From Stutzerimonas stutzeri (GTDB taxonomy: Bacteria > Pseudomonadota > Gammaproteobacteria > Pseudomonadales > Pseudomonadaceae), in contig NZ_JAAMQZ010000007.1 of the NCBI RefSeq assembly GCF_013522825.1, positions 83,254-147,253 on the forward strand: a DNA stretch of 64,000 nucleotides, read 5' to 3'. Every line of letters begins with the position of its first letter. Position 1 is the first letter of the stretch. This document shows, piece after piece, positions 28,984-37,400 of the stretch. The translations under genes and the position numbers were made by a program. Under the pieces are notes generated by a model. It made no database searches. It saw only the letters and a program-made list of their open reading frames with translations, and was not told where the DNA came from.

Positions 28984-28999
28984 GGTCGCGCTGCCACCG

Positions 29000-29024
29000 A
29001 AGCCGGGCCTCTGGCCCGGCTTTT
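29000..29024 (+). terminator. Rho-independent terminator of the chemoreceptor gene
   Basis: AAGCCGGGCC-TCT-GGCCCGGCTT followed by TTGCG, 16 bases after the stop codon. Strong GC stem and short T-run. Confidence 0.85.
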
Positions 29025-29109
29025 GCGTTACAGCGTTGCCGTACCATTCTTGATCTGGGACAGCCGGCCAATGGGCTAGAATCGTCGATAATTCACGTCA
29101 GATGCTGTC

Positions 29110-29137
29110 GGCTGGCCGGTGAACATCCCGGCCAGCC
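29110..29137 (+). promoter_or_regulatory. Perfect 10-bp stem-loop in the hemN leader
   Basis: GGCTGGCCGG and CCGGCCAGCC enclose an eight-base loop (TGAACATC), ending 32 bases before the hemN start. It lacks a T-run and may be an RNA element in the leader or an operator. Function unknown. Confidence 0.4.
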
Positions 29138-29169
29138 AGAACCCTATCAACCGCAAGGTGAAATTAAAT

Positions 29170-30558
29170 ATGGACCAAACGCCGAGCTTCAACCGCGCCC
29201 TGGTCGAGAAATATGACCGTCCAGGTCCCCGCTATACCTCCTATCCCACCGCGCCCCAGTTCCATCAGGCCTTCGCCATTGATGACTACCGCAGTGCTGC
29301 CCAGGAGACCAACGAGGCCGATGCGCCAAAACCTCTGTCGGTGTACATCCATATCCCCTTCTGCAAAAGCCTCTGCTACTACTGCGCCTGCAACAAGATC
29401 ATCACCCACAAGACCGAACGTGCCGTTGAGTACCTGGAATACCTCAAGCGTGAAATCCAGATGCAGGGCGCGCTGTTCGACCGCTCGCGCAAGCTGACCC
29501 AGCTGCACCTGGGCGGCGGCACCCCGACCTACTTCACCAGCGAACAGCTGGCGGACCTGATGGCGACACTGCATCAGGCGTTCAACATGGACGACAGCGA
29601 CAATCACGAATTCTCGCTTGAAGTCGACCCGCGCACCGTGACGCCCGAGCAGATTCACGGGTTGCGCAAGCTGGGCTTCAACCGTTTGAGCTTCGGCGTG
29701 CAGGACTTCGACGAACAGGTTCAGATCGCAGTCAATCGCATCCAGACCGAAGAGCAGACCCGCGAACTGGTCGAGGCTGCCCGCGCCGCCAGATTCAAGT
29801 CCATCAGTGTCGACCTGATCTACGGCCTGCCGCTGCAGACCGTCGACAGCTTCAACACCACGCTGGACAAGATCATCGACATCCGTCCGGATCGCATCGC
29901 CGCCTACAGCTACGCGCACCTGCCGGAGCTGGTGCGCGCGCAGAAGCTGATCCGCCCCGAAGACATGCCGCCGCCCGAGCGCAAACTGGAACTGCTGGAG
30001 CTGACCATCAGGCGCCTGACCGACGCCGGTTACGTCTATATCGGCATGGATCACTTCTCCCTGCCCGAGGACGAGCTGACCCTGGCCCGCGCCAACGGCA
30101 CCCTGCAGCGTAACTTCCAGGGCTATTCCACCCATGCCGATTGCGACCTGATAGGCCTGGGCATTTCCTCCATCGGCAAGGTCGGCAACAGCTACAGCCA
30201 GAACGTGAAGGAACTGTCGCAATATTACGCACGCCTGAACGAAGGCATGCTGCCGGTGCAGCGCGGCTACAAGCTCAGCGAGGACGACCGCCTGCGTCGC
30301 GACGTGATCATCTCGCTGATGTGTCATGGCCGTATCGATTTCGCCGAGATGGAACAGCGTTATGGCATCGTCTTCAAGGACTACTTCGCCGAATCGCTGG
30401 CACAACTGAGTGAACATGTGGCCGATGGCCTGGTGGAGATCCGCGACGATGCCCTGCTGCTACTGCCCCAGGGTCACCTGATGATGCGCAACGTGGCCAT
30501 GGCCTTCGATGCCTATCTCGGTGGCGAGCAGCGGGGGCGGTTCTCGCGCACCGTCTGA
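29170..30558 (+). CDS. hemN: Oxygen-independent coproporphyrinogen III oxidase
   Basis: A 462-residue radical-SAM enzyme for anaerobic heme synthesis. The [4Fe-4S]-SAM site is HIPFCKSLCYYCACNK (CxxxCxxC, about residues 62-69), with the HemN-specific FNRALVEKYDRPGPRYTSYPTA start and LHLGGGTPTYF. The C-terminal HemN domain ends in GRFSRTV. The ATG at 29170 follows AAGGTGAAATTAAAT; it is preferred to an earlier in-frame start that would run through the leader hairpin. Pseudomonas controls hemN by Anr; only a half-site TTGAT is visible near 29050, so Anr control is not shown by the sequence. Confidence 0.95.
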   Translation: MDQTPSFNRALVEKYDRPGPRYTSYPTAPQFHQAFAIDDYRSAAQETNEADAPKPLSVYIHIPFCKSLCYYCACNKIITHKTERAVEYLEYLKREIQMQGALFDRSRKLTQLHLGGGTPTYFTSEQLADLMATLHQAFNMDDSDNHEFSLEVDPRTVTPEQIHGLRKLGFNRLSFGVQDFDEQVQIAVNRIQTEEQTRELVEAARAARFKSISVDLIYGLPLQTVDSFNTTLDKIIDIRPDRIAAYSYAHLPELVRAQKLIRPEDMPPPERKLELLELTIRRLTDAGYVYIGMDHFSLPEDELTLARANGTLQRNFQGYSTHADCDLIGLGISSIGKVGNSYSQNVKELSQYYARLNEGMLPVQRGYKLSEDDRLRRDVIISLMCHGRIDFAEMEQRYGIVFKDYFAESLAQLSEHVADGLVEIRDDALLLLPQGHLMMRNVAMAFDAYLGGEQRGRFSRTV

Positions 30559-30590
30559 CCGGACGCGAAAAGACAGACGCAGACAGACGG

Positions 30591-30622
30591 ACGGGGCAGG
30601 ATTTCGTATCCTGCCCCGTTTT
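30591..30622 (+). terminator. Rho-independent terminator of hemN
   Basis: Perfect 12-bp arms (ACGGGGCAGGAT and its complement) around the loop TTCGT, followed by TTTC. Located 33 bases after the hemN stop and 19 bases before the next gene's start. Confidence 0.85.
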
Positions 30623-30640
30623 CGCTCCTGAGAAGTGTTC

Positions 30641-31552
30641 ATGTCTGCCAATCCCACCCCTTTTGCCCGCCACATTGCCGTGTTGATGCTGCTGTGCCTG
30701 GGCTGCGCGTTCGCAGGCAACCATATCGCCGCCCGTGTCGCCTTCGATGATGGCGCCGGCGTGCTGCTGGCCATCCTGACGCGCTCCGGCGGCACCCTGC
30801 TGGCCCTGACGGCACTGGTGTTCTGGCAGCGCCAGACCATTCGATTATCCACCGCAAGCGTCCGCTGGCAACTGCTGCTGGGCCTGCTTATCGCCACCCA
30901 GAGCCTGTTTCTATATTCCGCCGTAGCGCGGATTCCCGTGGCGCTGGCGCTGCTGGTGGCCAATGTCTTCCCCATTATTCTGGCGCTACTGACCTGGGGC
31001 CTGGGCGGCCCGAGACCCACCGCGCGCAACGCCGTACTCATGGGAGTGATACTGCTCGGGTTATTGCTGGTGCTCGACATTCCGGGCCAGTTGCGCGGCG
31101 GCGCAGACCTCGACGCGCAGTGGATGGTCGGCGTGGCGCTGGCCTTCGGCGCCGCCTGCGCATTCGCCAGCGCACTATGGGTCACCGATCACAGACTGTC
31201 CCAGGTACGTGGTTCGGTGCGTAGCCTGCTGACCATGCTGGTGGTGTTCTGCAGCGCAGCAATTGCTGGCGCCAGCGATGCGCTGCCCGGCGCGCTGAAT
31301 ACGCCGGCCACAGCCAGTGGCTGGTTCGCCCTGCTGATCCTGATGGTGCTCTATGGCACTGGCTTCATCACACTGTTCATCTCCATCCCGCGGCTGGATA
31401 TGCCGCGCAATGCGCCGGTCATGAACATCGAGCCGTTGGCGACGCTGGTGATGGGCTGGCTGGTACTGGGACAGATGCTGTCTGCGATACAGATTCTCGG
31501 CGGCGCCGTCGTGGTCGCGGGAATCGTCCTGCTGACCTATCGACGAGCCTGA
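30641..31552 (+). CDS. EamA/DMT-superfamily transporter
   Basis: A 303-residue inner-membrane protein with ten predicted helices in two EamA repeats (about 10-140 and 160-300). Typical signatures are CAFAGNHIAARVAF near the start, VFPIILALLTW at the end of repeat 1 and NIEPLATLVMGWLVLGQMLSAIQILGGAVVVAGIVLL at the end of repeat 2. Likely a metabolite or drug exporter; substrate unknown. The ATG two codons after an in-frame GTG is preferred. It lies tail to tail with the tRNA genes. Confidence 0.88.
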   Translation: MSANPTPFARHIAVLMLLCLGCAFAGNHIAARVAFDDGAGVLLAILTRSGGTLLALTALVFWQRQTIRLSTASVRWQLLLGLLIATQSLFLYSAVARIPVALALLVANVFPIILALLTWGLGGPRPTARNAVLMGVILLGLLLVLDIPGQLRGGADLDAQWMVGVALAFGAACAFASALWVTDHRLSQVRGSVRSLLTMLVVFCSAAIAGASDALPGALNTPATASGWFALLILMVLYGTGFITLFISIPRLDMPRNAPVMNIEPLATLVMGWLVLGQMLSAIQILGGAVVVAGIVLLTYRRA

Positions 31553-31577
31553 ACGGAGAAACCTGAAATGATGACAA

Positions 31578-31664
31578 TGGTGCCCGAAGCCGGACTCGAA
31601 CCGGCATGACCTTGCGGTCGAGAGATTTTAAGTCTCCTGCGTCTACCGATTTCGCCATTCGGGC
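31578..31664 (-). tRNA. tRNA-Leu (anticodon TAA)
   Basis: An 87-base class II tRNA with encoded CCA. The acceptor stem GCCCGAA pairs with TTCGGGC. The anticodon arm reads GGAGA-CTTAAAA-TCTC with anticodon TAA. A long variable arm (CGACCGCAAGGTCA) and a T-loop GGTTCGAGTCC are present. Reads UUA leucine codons. Confidence 0.97.
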
Positions 31665-31733
31665 GGTAGTGCATTCAAGAGGTCGGACTATATACAGCCC
31701 GGATCACCCTCGCAAGTTAAGCTGGAAATAGAA

Positions 31734-31766
31734 AAAGCCCCGTAAATCAAAGATCTACGGGGCTTT
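31734..31766 (-). terminator. Rho-independent terminator between tRNA-Cys and tRNA-Leu
   Basis: On the minus strand AAAGCCCCGTA and TACGGGGCTTT pair around an 11-base loop and end in a T-run (CTTTTTC). It terminates transcription from the tRNA-Cys side. Confidence 0.8.
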
Positions 31767-31771
31767 CAATA

Positions 31772-31845
31772 TGGAGGCCGATGTCGGAATCGAACCGGCG
31801 TACACGGATTTGCAATCCGCTGCATAACCACTCTGCCAACCGGCC
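31772..31845 (-). tRNA. tRNA-Cys (anticodon GCA)
   Basis: A 74-base tRNA with encoded CCA. The acceptor stem GGCCGGT pairs with the complementary 3' strand. The anticodon stem-loop is GGATT-GCA-AATCC, and the T-loop is GGTTCGATTCC. Genes for tRNA-Gly, tRNA-Cys and tRNA-Leu are usually adjacent in Pseudomonas. Only the 3' end of the tRNA-Gly gene remains upstream here. Confidence 0.97.
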
Positions 31846-31891
31846 TCAAAACGAAAGCGCCGCACGTTGATGCGGCGCAATCTTTACAAAC

Positions 31892-31909
31892 TGGAGCGGG
31901 AAACGAGAC
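31892..31909 (-). other. Attachment site: 18-base 3' end of tRNA-Gly (element boundary)
   Basis: The minus strand reads GTCTCGTTTCCCGCTCCA, the last 18 bases of tRNA-Gly and, from established knowledge, the attachment sequence of ICEclc and related PAGI-2-type elements. To its right the sequence stops matching any tRNA: no T-arm, anticodon arm or 5' acceptor strand is present. To its left the normal tRNA-Cys follows. This is therefore the end of an integrated element distal to its integrase. The opposite att copy and the restored tRNA-Gly are not in the window. Confidence 0.88.
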
Positions 31910-31910
31910 T

Positions 31911-32346
31911 AGAGCCTAGCCCACAACCTTTTGATTTAAAAGGATTTTCCGCAACTGCTGCCTAGGCAACGGACACAATTATGGACTTGTTCGAACAGGC
32001 AGGCAAGCCCCCCGCCAATTTTCTTTCGAGATAGTCCTTCGCCTGGTTACCAATCCAGCCACCTGCAGCGGCTATAGGGCGCTTCTCCCCTGAGCGTCAC
32101 CTGCCTCCACTGAGCACCTCATAATCGCCGTCATTTGAGACACAGCGCTCAATCCCGCCAGATAGCACGATCATTTAATGCTGAGCGTCGCAAATTTCCA
32201 TTGCTTCGATGTCTGGTCTTTAGATCACAAAACGCGAAGCGGAATCCCGGACGAAAACCCGATCACGAATCGTCACGAGATAGTTTCCCGCCTCAACTGC
32301 GCCGGTTCATTGGTGAGAACCGCAACACCGTACGGAGAAAACCAAC
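31911..32346. other. Element end, gene-free
   Basis: About 435 bases between the att site and the LysR-type gene. A small inverted repeat CCTTTTGATTTAAAAGG lies at 31927-31943. No credible gene is visible. The composition is more AT-rich than the core to the left. Confidence 0.4.
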
Positions 32347-33246
32347 ATGAGGATGCGCCATCTTCATTACTTCTTGGTCGTCGCGGAGGAACTGAGCTAT
32401 TCGCGTGCAGCTGCCAGAGTCCATATCGAACCCTCCCCTCTCTCCCGGGCCATCAAGGAACTGGAAACGGACTTGGGGGTTCGCTTGTTCCAACGCGCCA
32501 GAGGGCGCATTTGTTTGACTTGGGCGGGTGAGGTTTTCCGAGAGGAAGCCCGGAGAATGCTTACTTTCATGGAGGGCGCGCGGACTCGCGTGAGCGCGGC
32601 AGCGCGAGGATACCGGGGCCGACTGCGCATAGGCCTGGCCGACGGGCTCGCCCAACCTCGATTGACACGATTGTTGGCCCGCTGCCGTGAGGAAGAACCT
32701 CTTACTGAGGTGAGAATCATCGAAATGACGGTCAAGGAGATGAACAATGCGCTAGGGCACGACCAGATTGACGCTGGATTCACTGTGCACACCGAACTCA
32801 ACAATGGATACGTTAAAGAAGTCGTCTGGACAGACCGCCCTGCGATCGCAATTCCCAGGAACCATCCGCTCCTTGCTCTTGAAAAAATTCCTCTCCAAGA
32901 GGTTGCTCGACACGCGCTGGTTCTTTGCCATCCCGAGCTTTGCTCAGGCGGGCACGATGTCATTCGCCGCTGGTTCCACGAGTACACATTGCCTTTTCCT
33001 GCGGTGGCCGAATATGTCTCGGGGCATGAGCCAATGATGATGCTCGTGGCTTCGGGTTACGGCATTGGCGTCGGATTGGCGTCGCAAATAACCTTGTATA
33101 GTCACCCAGACGTTATCGTTCGCCCCGTCACTGATGATGTCCCATGTACGCCAACATTCATTACCCTGCTTGATCAGCCGCCATCTGAAGAGCTGAGCAG
33201 GTTCATCACTCGTGCCCAGCAAGTTGGTGAACTGATTGCTATCTAA
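32347..33246 (+). CDS. LysR-family transcriptional regulator at the element end
   Basis: A 299-residue LysR protein. The N-terminal helix-turn-helix is HYFLVVAEELSYSRAAARVHIEPSPLSRAIKELETDLGVRLFQR; a periplasmic-binding-fold effector domain follows (LRIGLADGLAQPRLTRLL, SGHEPMMMLVASGYGIGVGLAS). LysR-type regulators lie at this end of several ICEclc/PAGI-2 relatives and regulate transfer-gene expression in ICEclc, so a role in element control is likely but unproven; the effector is unknown. Codon use is more AT-rich than the core. It is separated from the alpA operon by about 580 bases. Confidence 0.9.
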   Translation: MRMRHLHYFLVVAEELSYSRAAARVHIEPSPLSRAIKELETDLGVRLFQRARGRICLTWAGEVFREEARRMLTFMEGARTRVSAAARGYRGRLRIGLADGLAQPRLTRLLARCREEEPLTEVRIIEMTVKEMNNALGHDQIDAGFTVHTELNNGYVKEVVWTDRPAIAIPRNHPLLALEKIPLQEVARHALVLCHPELCSGGHDVIRRWFHEYTLPFPAVAEYVSGHEPMMMLVASGYGIGVGLASQITLYSHPDVIVRPVTDDVPCTPTFITLLDQPPSEELSRFITRAQQVGELIAI

Positions 33247-33830
33247 ATAAATTCCGCAATTGAGAAAGTCTGGCTACAACGGTCATTGCTTAGGCCATGT
33301 TGTTTTAGTCACTTGCTTGACCACAAAAGTCACGCTATCGCGGAATAACTACTAGGACCACATGGGGCCGACCGGATATTTTTCCTTCATGGACCTTTCC
33401 AGGGATGGTCTGAGAATCTCTTCTCCAAGAAATCAGCTCAGTAAGCATGCGCCTTACAAGCCTGTCATTCCGTAAAAATCGGCCTTTTCTTAGCTCTCTC
33501 AGCAGCATGTGAAAAATCGGTCTTTCTTCGCATGACTTTTTCCGTCAGCTGAATAGCAACAGATATCAATCTATTAATCCGCTAACTCCGCCGAGCGGGT
33601 CCGCTAATTTTTTAATCTTGATTGGCACGGTCACGCTACCAATAGTGCATCGCCTGCGGGTTGCCTTGGTGGTGTTCACCATCAAGTAGTAGGAAATCGG
33701 AACAGCCAAGCGCCATTTCGATGAATCCGGTGGTCAGCACAAACCGATTGCTTGATGCGCTAACGGGATGACGCTCGCTTACTACGAGCCACGCCTTACG
33801 AGTGCTGCCAAGCATAAAGGAGTGACCACA
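33247..33830. promoter_or_regulatory. Long control region upstream of the alpA-parA operon, with direct repeats
   Basis: About 580 bases without a credible gene. Two copies of AAAAATCGG followed by a TCTTTTC-like tail begin at 33474 and 33512, 38 bases apart. An AT-rich run (TAATTTTTTAATC) lies at about 33604-33616. In ICEclc the alpA promoter is the key switch for the transfer programme, so these repeats are candidate activator sites. No promoter elements can be assigned with certainty. Confidence 0.4.
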
Positions 33831-34040
33831 ATGTCTACTGAACACACAGCAGTTGCGGACCGCCGCATCCTCCGCCGCGCCGAAGTTGAAGCCAAAACCG
33901 GATTCAAGCGCGCGCATATTTATAACTTGATGAAGGAAGGCAAATTCCCCAAGGCCTTGCGCCTGGGAATTCGAGCTGTCGGCTGGGACTCTGCCGAAAT
34001 CGACAGCTGGATCACCGAACGCATCAAAGAGCGCGTTTGA
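33831..34040 (+). CDS. alpA: AlpA-family transcriptional regulator
   Basis: A 69-residue protein with an excisionase/MerR-like winged helix-turn-helix: RRILRRAEVEAKTGFKRAHIYNLMKEGKFPKALRLGIRAVGWDSAEIDSWI is close to the AlpA pattern. The ATG after AAAGGAGTGACCACA is clearly the start; a longer frame upstream has no ribosome site. It leads the alpA-parA-parB operon, as in ICEclc-type elements, and presumably regulates element excision or gene expression. Confidence 0.9.
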   Translation: MSTEHTAVADRRILRRAEVEAKTGFKRAHIYNLMKEGKFPKALRLGIRAVGWDSAEIDSWITERIKERV

Positions 34041-34070
34041 CGCCACTCCACTACGGTCAAGGAGCGAGCC

Positions 34071-34931
34071 ATGCAAGTGATCGCCATTATTTCGACGAAG
34101 GGCGGAGTAGGTAAAACGACCGTCGCGGCCAACCTGGGAGGCTTCATCGCTGACGCTGGTCTGCGGGTGCTGCTGATCGACCTCGACATGCAGCCCACCT
34201 TATCGTCCTACTACGAGCTCACCCACCGCGCCGCTGGCGGCATCTACGAGCTGCTGGCATTTAATGAACAAGCACTACCGCAGTTGGTATCGCACACGAC
34301 CATCAAAGGTCTGGATGTGGTGCTGTCCAATGACGAGCACCAACAACTGGGAACGCTATTGCTGCACGCAGCGGACGGGCGCCTGCGCCTGCGCAACTTG
34401 CTGCAGCTATTCAGACAACACTACGACCTGGTAGTGATCGATACACAGGGCGCGCGCAGCATCATGCTAGAGATGGCCATGCTCGCGGCTGATCTAGCTG
34501 TCTCCCCTATCACCCCCGAAACTCTGGCAGCCCGGGAGCTGCATCGAGGAACACTGCAGCTTGTCGATGCAATCGCACCCTACCGCCGCTTGGGTATCCA
34601 GCCTCCGCCACTGCGTTTGCTGCTCAACCGCGTACCGACCATCTCGTCGAACGCAAAGTTAGTTCAGCAGACTCTACGGCTGATTTTTCGCGAGCATGAC
34701 GAGGTACAGATACTGCGCACCGAGATACCCGCCATCGAGGCGTTCCCCCGTGCCGCAACGTCGAGCCAACCCGTACACACGATCGAACACCGACGCCCGA
34801 CCGGGCGCCAAGCACCGGCGGCCCTGGAGACCATGCGTGCGCTCGCACGCGAACTTTGCCCACAGTGGCAAGATCAGCTTGCCTGCGTGAGCGGCCGACT
34901 TAGCAGGAGGCGTTCACATGTCGAGCGCTAA
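34071..34931 (+). CDS. parA: ParA-family partition ATPase of the element
   Basis: A 286-residue ATPase. The deviant Walker A STKGGVGKTTVAANLGGF is at residues 9-26, Walker A' LLIDLDMQPTLSSYYEL at about 41-57, and Walker B LVVIDTQGARS near 121. It acts with ParB to stabilise or partition the element, especially when excised or replicating. 30 bases separate it from alpA, and the next gene starts 14 bases before its stop. Confidence 0.92.
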   Translation: MQVIAIISTKGGVGKTTVAANLGGFIADAGLRVLLIDLDMQPTLSSYYELTHRAAGGIYELLAFNEQALPQLVSHTTIKGLDVVLSNDEHQQLGTLLLHAADGRLRLRNLLQLFRQHYDLVVIDTQGARSIMLEMAMLAADLAVSPITPETLAARELHRGTLQLVDAIAPYRRLGIQPPPLRLLLNRVPTISSNAKLVQQTLRLIFREHDEVQILRTEIPAIEAFPRAATSSQPVHTIEHRRPTGRQAPAALETMRALARELCPQWQDQLACVSGRLSRRRSHVER

Positions 34932-35148
34932 TGAACTCTGCCACGGTCATAAGCGGTTACTGCTGCTGATTGAGTTCGCTTTGAGTGAGGGCTGGGAAGT
35001 CCACCGAACGCCGGAAGGACTGCTGAAGTTCGTGAAGCCGAGCTTACCGCCGATCTTCACCAGCTCAACAACAAGCGATATTCGAGCACGCCAAACGCTT
35101 AGAGGCGCCAGCGCCGGTCGCCACCAGCAGGGAGGCCGGAATGACTAA
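34918..35148 (+). CDS. Small protein between parA and parB (HicA-fold-like)
   Basis: A 76-residue protein overlapping both parA (14 bases) and parB (8 bases), so translationally coupled. AGGAGGCGTTCAC precedes the ATG. Residues 12-52 (RLLLLIEFALSEGWEVHRTPEGLLKFVKPSLPPIFTSSTTSD) resemble the small alpha-beta-beta-alpha pattern of HicA/YcfA proteins (a GW.v.rt..g...f..P......p.TPSD layout). ICEclc has a short gene at the same place called shi, with which this is probably equivalent. No active-site His typical of HicA is obvious, so toxin function is not claimed. Confidence 0.7.
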   Translation: MSSANELCHGHKRLLLLIEFALSEGWEVHRTPEGLLKFVKPSLPPIFTSSTTSDIRARQTLRGASAGRHQQGGRND

Positions 35149-36817
35149 TGTCTCTTTGCAAGAAATGGCCGGCAAACTGATGACCGACGGGTTTTCCCGC
35201 TCAGGTCCAGCAGCACAGGCATTAAGTGACCCTATCACCGACACGCCAATGGTTGTCACACTCGACGACCTGCATCCCTATGAACTTGATCCACGCCTGA
35301 CACGCAACCCGCTCTACGACGAAATAAAAGCGTCCATCCGTGAGCGGGGTCTCGATGCCCCACCCCCGATAACCCGACGCCCCGGTGCCGACCACTTCAT
35401 CATTCGTAACGGCGGCAATACCCGGCTCGCCGTCCTACGCGAACTATGGTCCGAGACCAAGAGTGAAAATTTCTTCCGTATTCTGTGCCTGTTTCGTCCG
35501 TGGCCAGAGCGCGGCGAGATCATCGCGCTGACTGGGCACCTAGCGGAAAACGAGCTGCACGGCAGACTGACATTCATCGAGCGCGCGCTCGGTGTTGAAA
35601 AAGCCCGCGAGCTCTACGAGCAGGAAAGCGGCAAGTCGCTGTCCCAGTCGGAACTCGCCCGCCGCCTCAGCGCCGATGGATTCCCAGTTCCGCAGTCCCA
35701 CATCAGCCGCATGCAAGACACCGTGCGCTACCTTCTGCCATCCATTCCCAGCGTGCTTTACAACGGGCTCGGACGGCATCAAGTCGAACGGTTGGCAGTG
35801 CTGCGTAAAGCCTCCGAACTCACCTGGGAAAAATATGCGGGCGGGCAGTCGTTAAGCATTGAATTCGAGACGCTATTCCATGATGTCCTGGCACCGTTCG
35901 ACGAACAGCCAGGCACCTTTTCGGGCGACCGGGTCCAAGACGAACTTATCGGCCACATGTCGGAGCTGCTTGGTATCGACTACAACGTGCTCGAGCTTGA
36001 CGTCGACAGCATCGAACATCGCCAGCGTGCGGTGAATAGCCCACCCCTGCTGCCAGTCGAAGCCACGGCCGTCAACACCGTAATCAATACCGACACTACG
36101 CCCATTCACCCGCCGACTTCGACTCGAAACGATAGCGCTGCAGCAGACGCTCCAGTTGCACTATCCAATGACACTATTGCCCAACCCTCGCCGATGCAGA
36201 TAGCGGAGACAAATGCCGTCATTAATGAAGGGGATACCGAAGCGCGTCTACAGGGCCACATCATCTCCCCCGCCGACAGCACGGAGCGGCTACAGACCAT
36301 CCAACAGCTGGTTGCCAACCACACCGGCGAGCCTCTGCCGACCTTCACGGACAACGTGCTGCAGGCAATTCCCGTGCAAGCCGGTGGACTGTTCCCGATC
36401 AGCGACGTCTGGTACATCGAGCCTGGACTGGATTCGCCAGATCGGCTGCGCATCCACATTGCGCAATTCGCGCAAGAGATCGCTGAGGAAGCTGAGCTGG
36501 CCGACTGCATCGAAGTGGGCAAGGCTGGCATAGGTTTCACCTGCACTCCGCACGAACAGAGCGTTTCGCCGCCCTTGTTCGCCCGCATGGTGTTGGCGTT
36601 GTTGCATGCATTGAGTACCTCATACTCGGCCGAACCCGATCAGGCTGTTCTGCACCTGGACGACAGCTTGGGAGCGCTTTTTCTGGGAACCGATGCCAGG
36701 GACACAAAAGTCCTCCCCCGCCTGAGCGACGACGGCTTGGTAAAGTTTTTCCGTCTGGTCCGGCTGGCACGCCGGCTTCTGGATCTGGAGGCCAATCCAG
36801 ATAAGCCCGACCACTGA
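35141..36817 (+). CDS. parB: ParB-family protein of the element
   Basis: A 558-residue protein. The ParB/Srx N-terminal domain is seen in VTLDDLHPYELDPRLTRNPLYDEIKASIRERGLDAPPPITRRPGADHFIIRNGGNTRLAVLREL. The box-II-like region follows (LTGHLAENELHGRLTFIERALGVEKARELYEQ) and a helix-turn-helix (LSQSELARRLSADGFPVPQSHISRM). The long C-terminus is typical of the integrating-element ParB subfamily and has no clear motif. It should bind element centromere-like sites and work with ParA. Confidence 0.9.
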   Translation: MTNVSLQEMAGKLMTDGFSRSGPAAQALSDPITDTPMVVTLDDLHPYELDPRLTRNPLYDEIKASIRERGLDAPPPITRRPGADHFIIRNGGNTRLAVLRELWSETKSENFFRILCLFRPWPERGEIIALTGHLAENELHGRLTFIERALGVEKARELYEQESGKSLSQSELARRLSADGFPVPQSHISRMQDTVRYLLPSIPSVLYNGLGRHQVERLAVLRKASELTWEKYAGGQSLSIEFETLFHDVLAPFDEQPGTFSGDRVQDELIGHMSELLGIDYNVLELDVDSIEHRQRAVNSPPLLPVEATAVNTVINTDTTPIHPPTSTRNDSAAADAPVALSNDTIAQPSPMQIAETNAVINEGDTEARLQGHIISPADSTERLQTIQQLVANHTGEPLPTFTDNVLQAIPVQAGGLFPISDVWYIEPGLDSPDRLRIHIAQFAQEIAEEAELADCIEVGKAGIGFTCTPHEQSVSPPLFARMVLALLHALSTSYSAEPDQAVLHLDDSLGALFLGTDARDTKVLPRLSDDGLVKFFRLVRLARRLLDLEANPDKPDH

Positions 36818-36835
36818 AACAGGCCGGAGAGAACC

Positions 36836-37396
36836 ATGTCGACACCTCATCCGCTCAATCAAGCTGTCGTCGCTCAGGCTCTGCATGATCTGCGTAACGG
36901 CCAACTTCGCCGTTGCCTGTCGATGGGCTTCAGCGAGCGGGAACTGGACGTACTGAAACACCCCGCTCTGGTGAGTTTGTTGGCTAATGCCCAGGTGCCT
37001 TGGTGTTCTGTGACGGTGAATACGGACGTTCTCTGGCGCTTGGTCGGCCAGATGAACGACATCGAGCGTGAGATCGCCACGGTAGATCGTATGTTGCGCT
37101 TGGGGGCCAGCACCGAGATGGTCAGCAAATTCTACGGACTGACCCACCAGGAAGTCGCCCTGCGCCGCGACATCATCGGGCTGCCCAAACGCCGAGGGCG
37201 ACATCCGGTCCTGAATGAAGATCAGGAGATGATTCTATGGAAGCAGTGGAAGGCTGGTATTACAGAGCGCGCTTTCGAGCTGAGTGACGACAGCGCGATG
37301 CTGGAGCTGACGATGGATCTGGCCGAAGCCCTATCTTTGCCCATGTCCGTGATCTGGGCGGCAATAGGAAGCTGGATCGATCAAGGCCTGGTGTAA
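36836..37396 (+). CDS. DUF2857-family element protein
   Basis: A 186-residue protein following parB by 18 bases with CCGGAGAGAACC before the ATG. The region MNDIEREIATVDRMLRLGASTEMVSKFYGLTHQEVALRRDIIGLPKRRGRHP is the typical DUF2857 core, resembling a FlhC-like zinc-free fold. In ICEclc-related elements a FlhC-like partner (BisC) acts in transfer activation, so a transcriptional role is conceivable, but whether this is that protein cannot be decided here. It is co-transcribed with the partition genes. Confidence 0.75.
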   Translation: MSTPHPLNQAVVAQALHDLRNGQLRRCLSMGFSERELDVLKHPALVSLLANAQVPWCSVTVNTDVLWRLVGQMNDIEREIATVDRMLRLGASTEMVSKFYGLTHQEVALRRDIIGLPKRRGRHPVLNEDQEMILWKQWKAGITERAFELSDDSAMLELTMDLAEALSLPMSVIWAAIGSWIDQGLV

Positions 37397-37400
37397 GGCC

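Noticed and set aside
29045..29070. Anr/FNR box upstream of hemN
   Set aside because: TTGAT is present but the paired ATCAA is not; half-site only.
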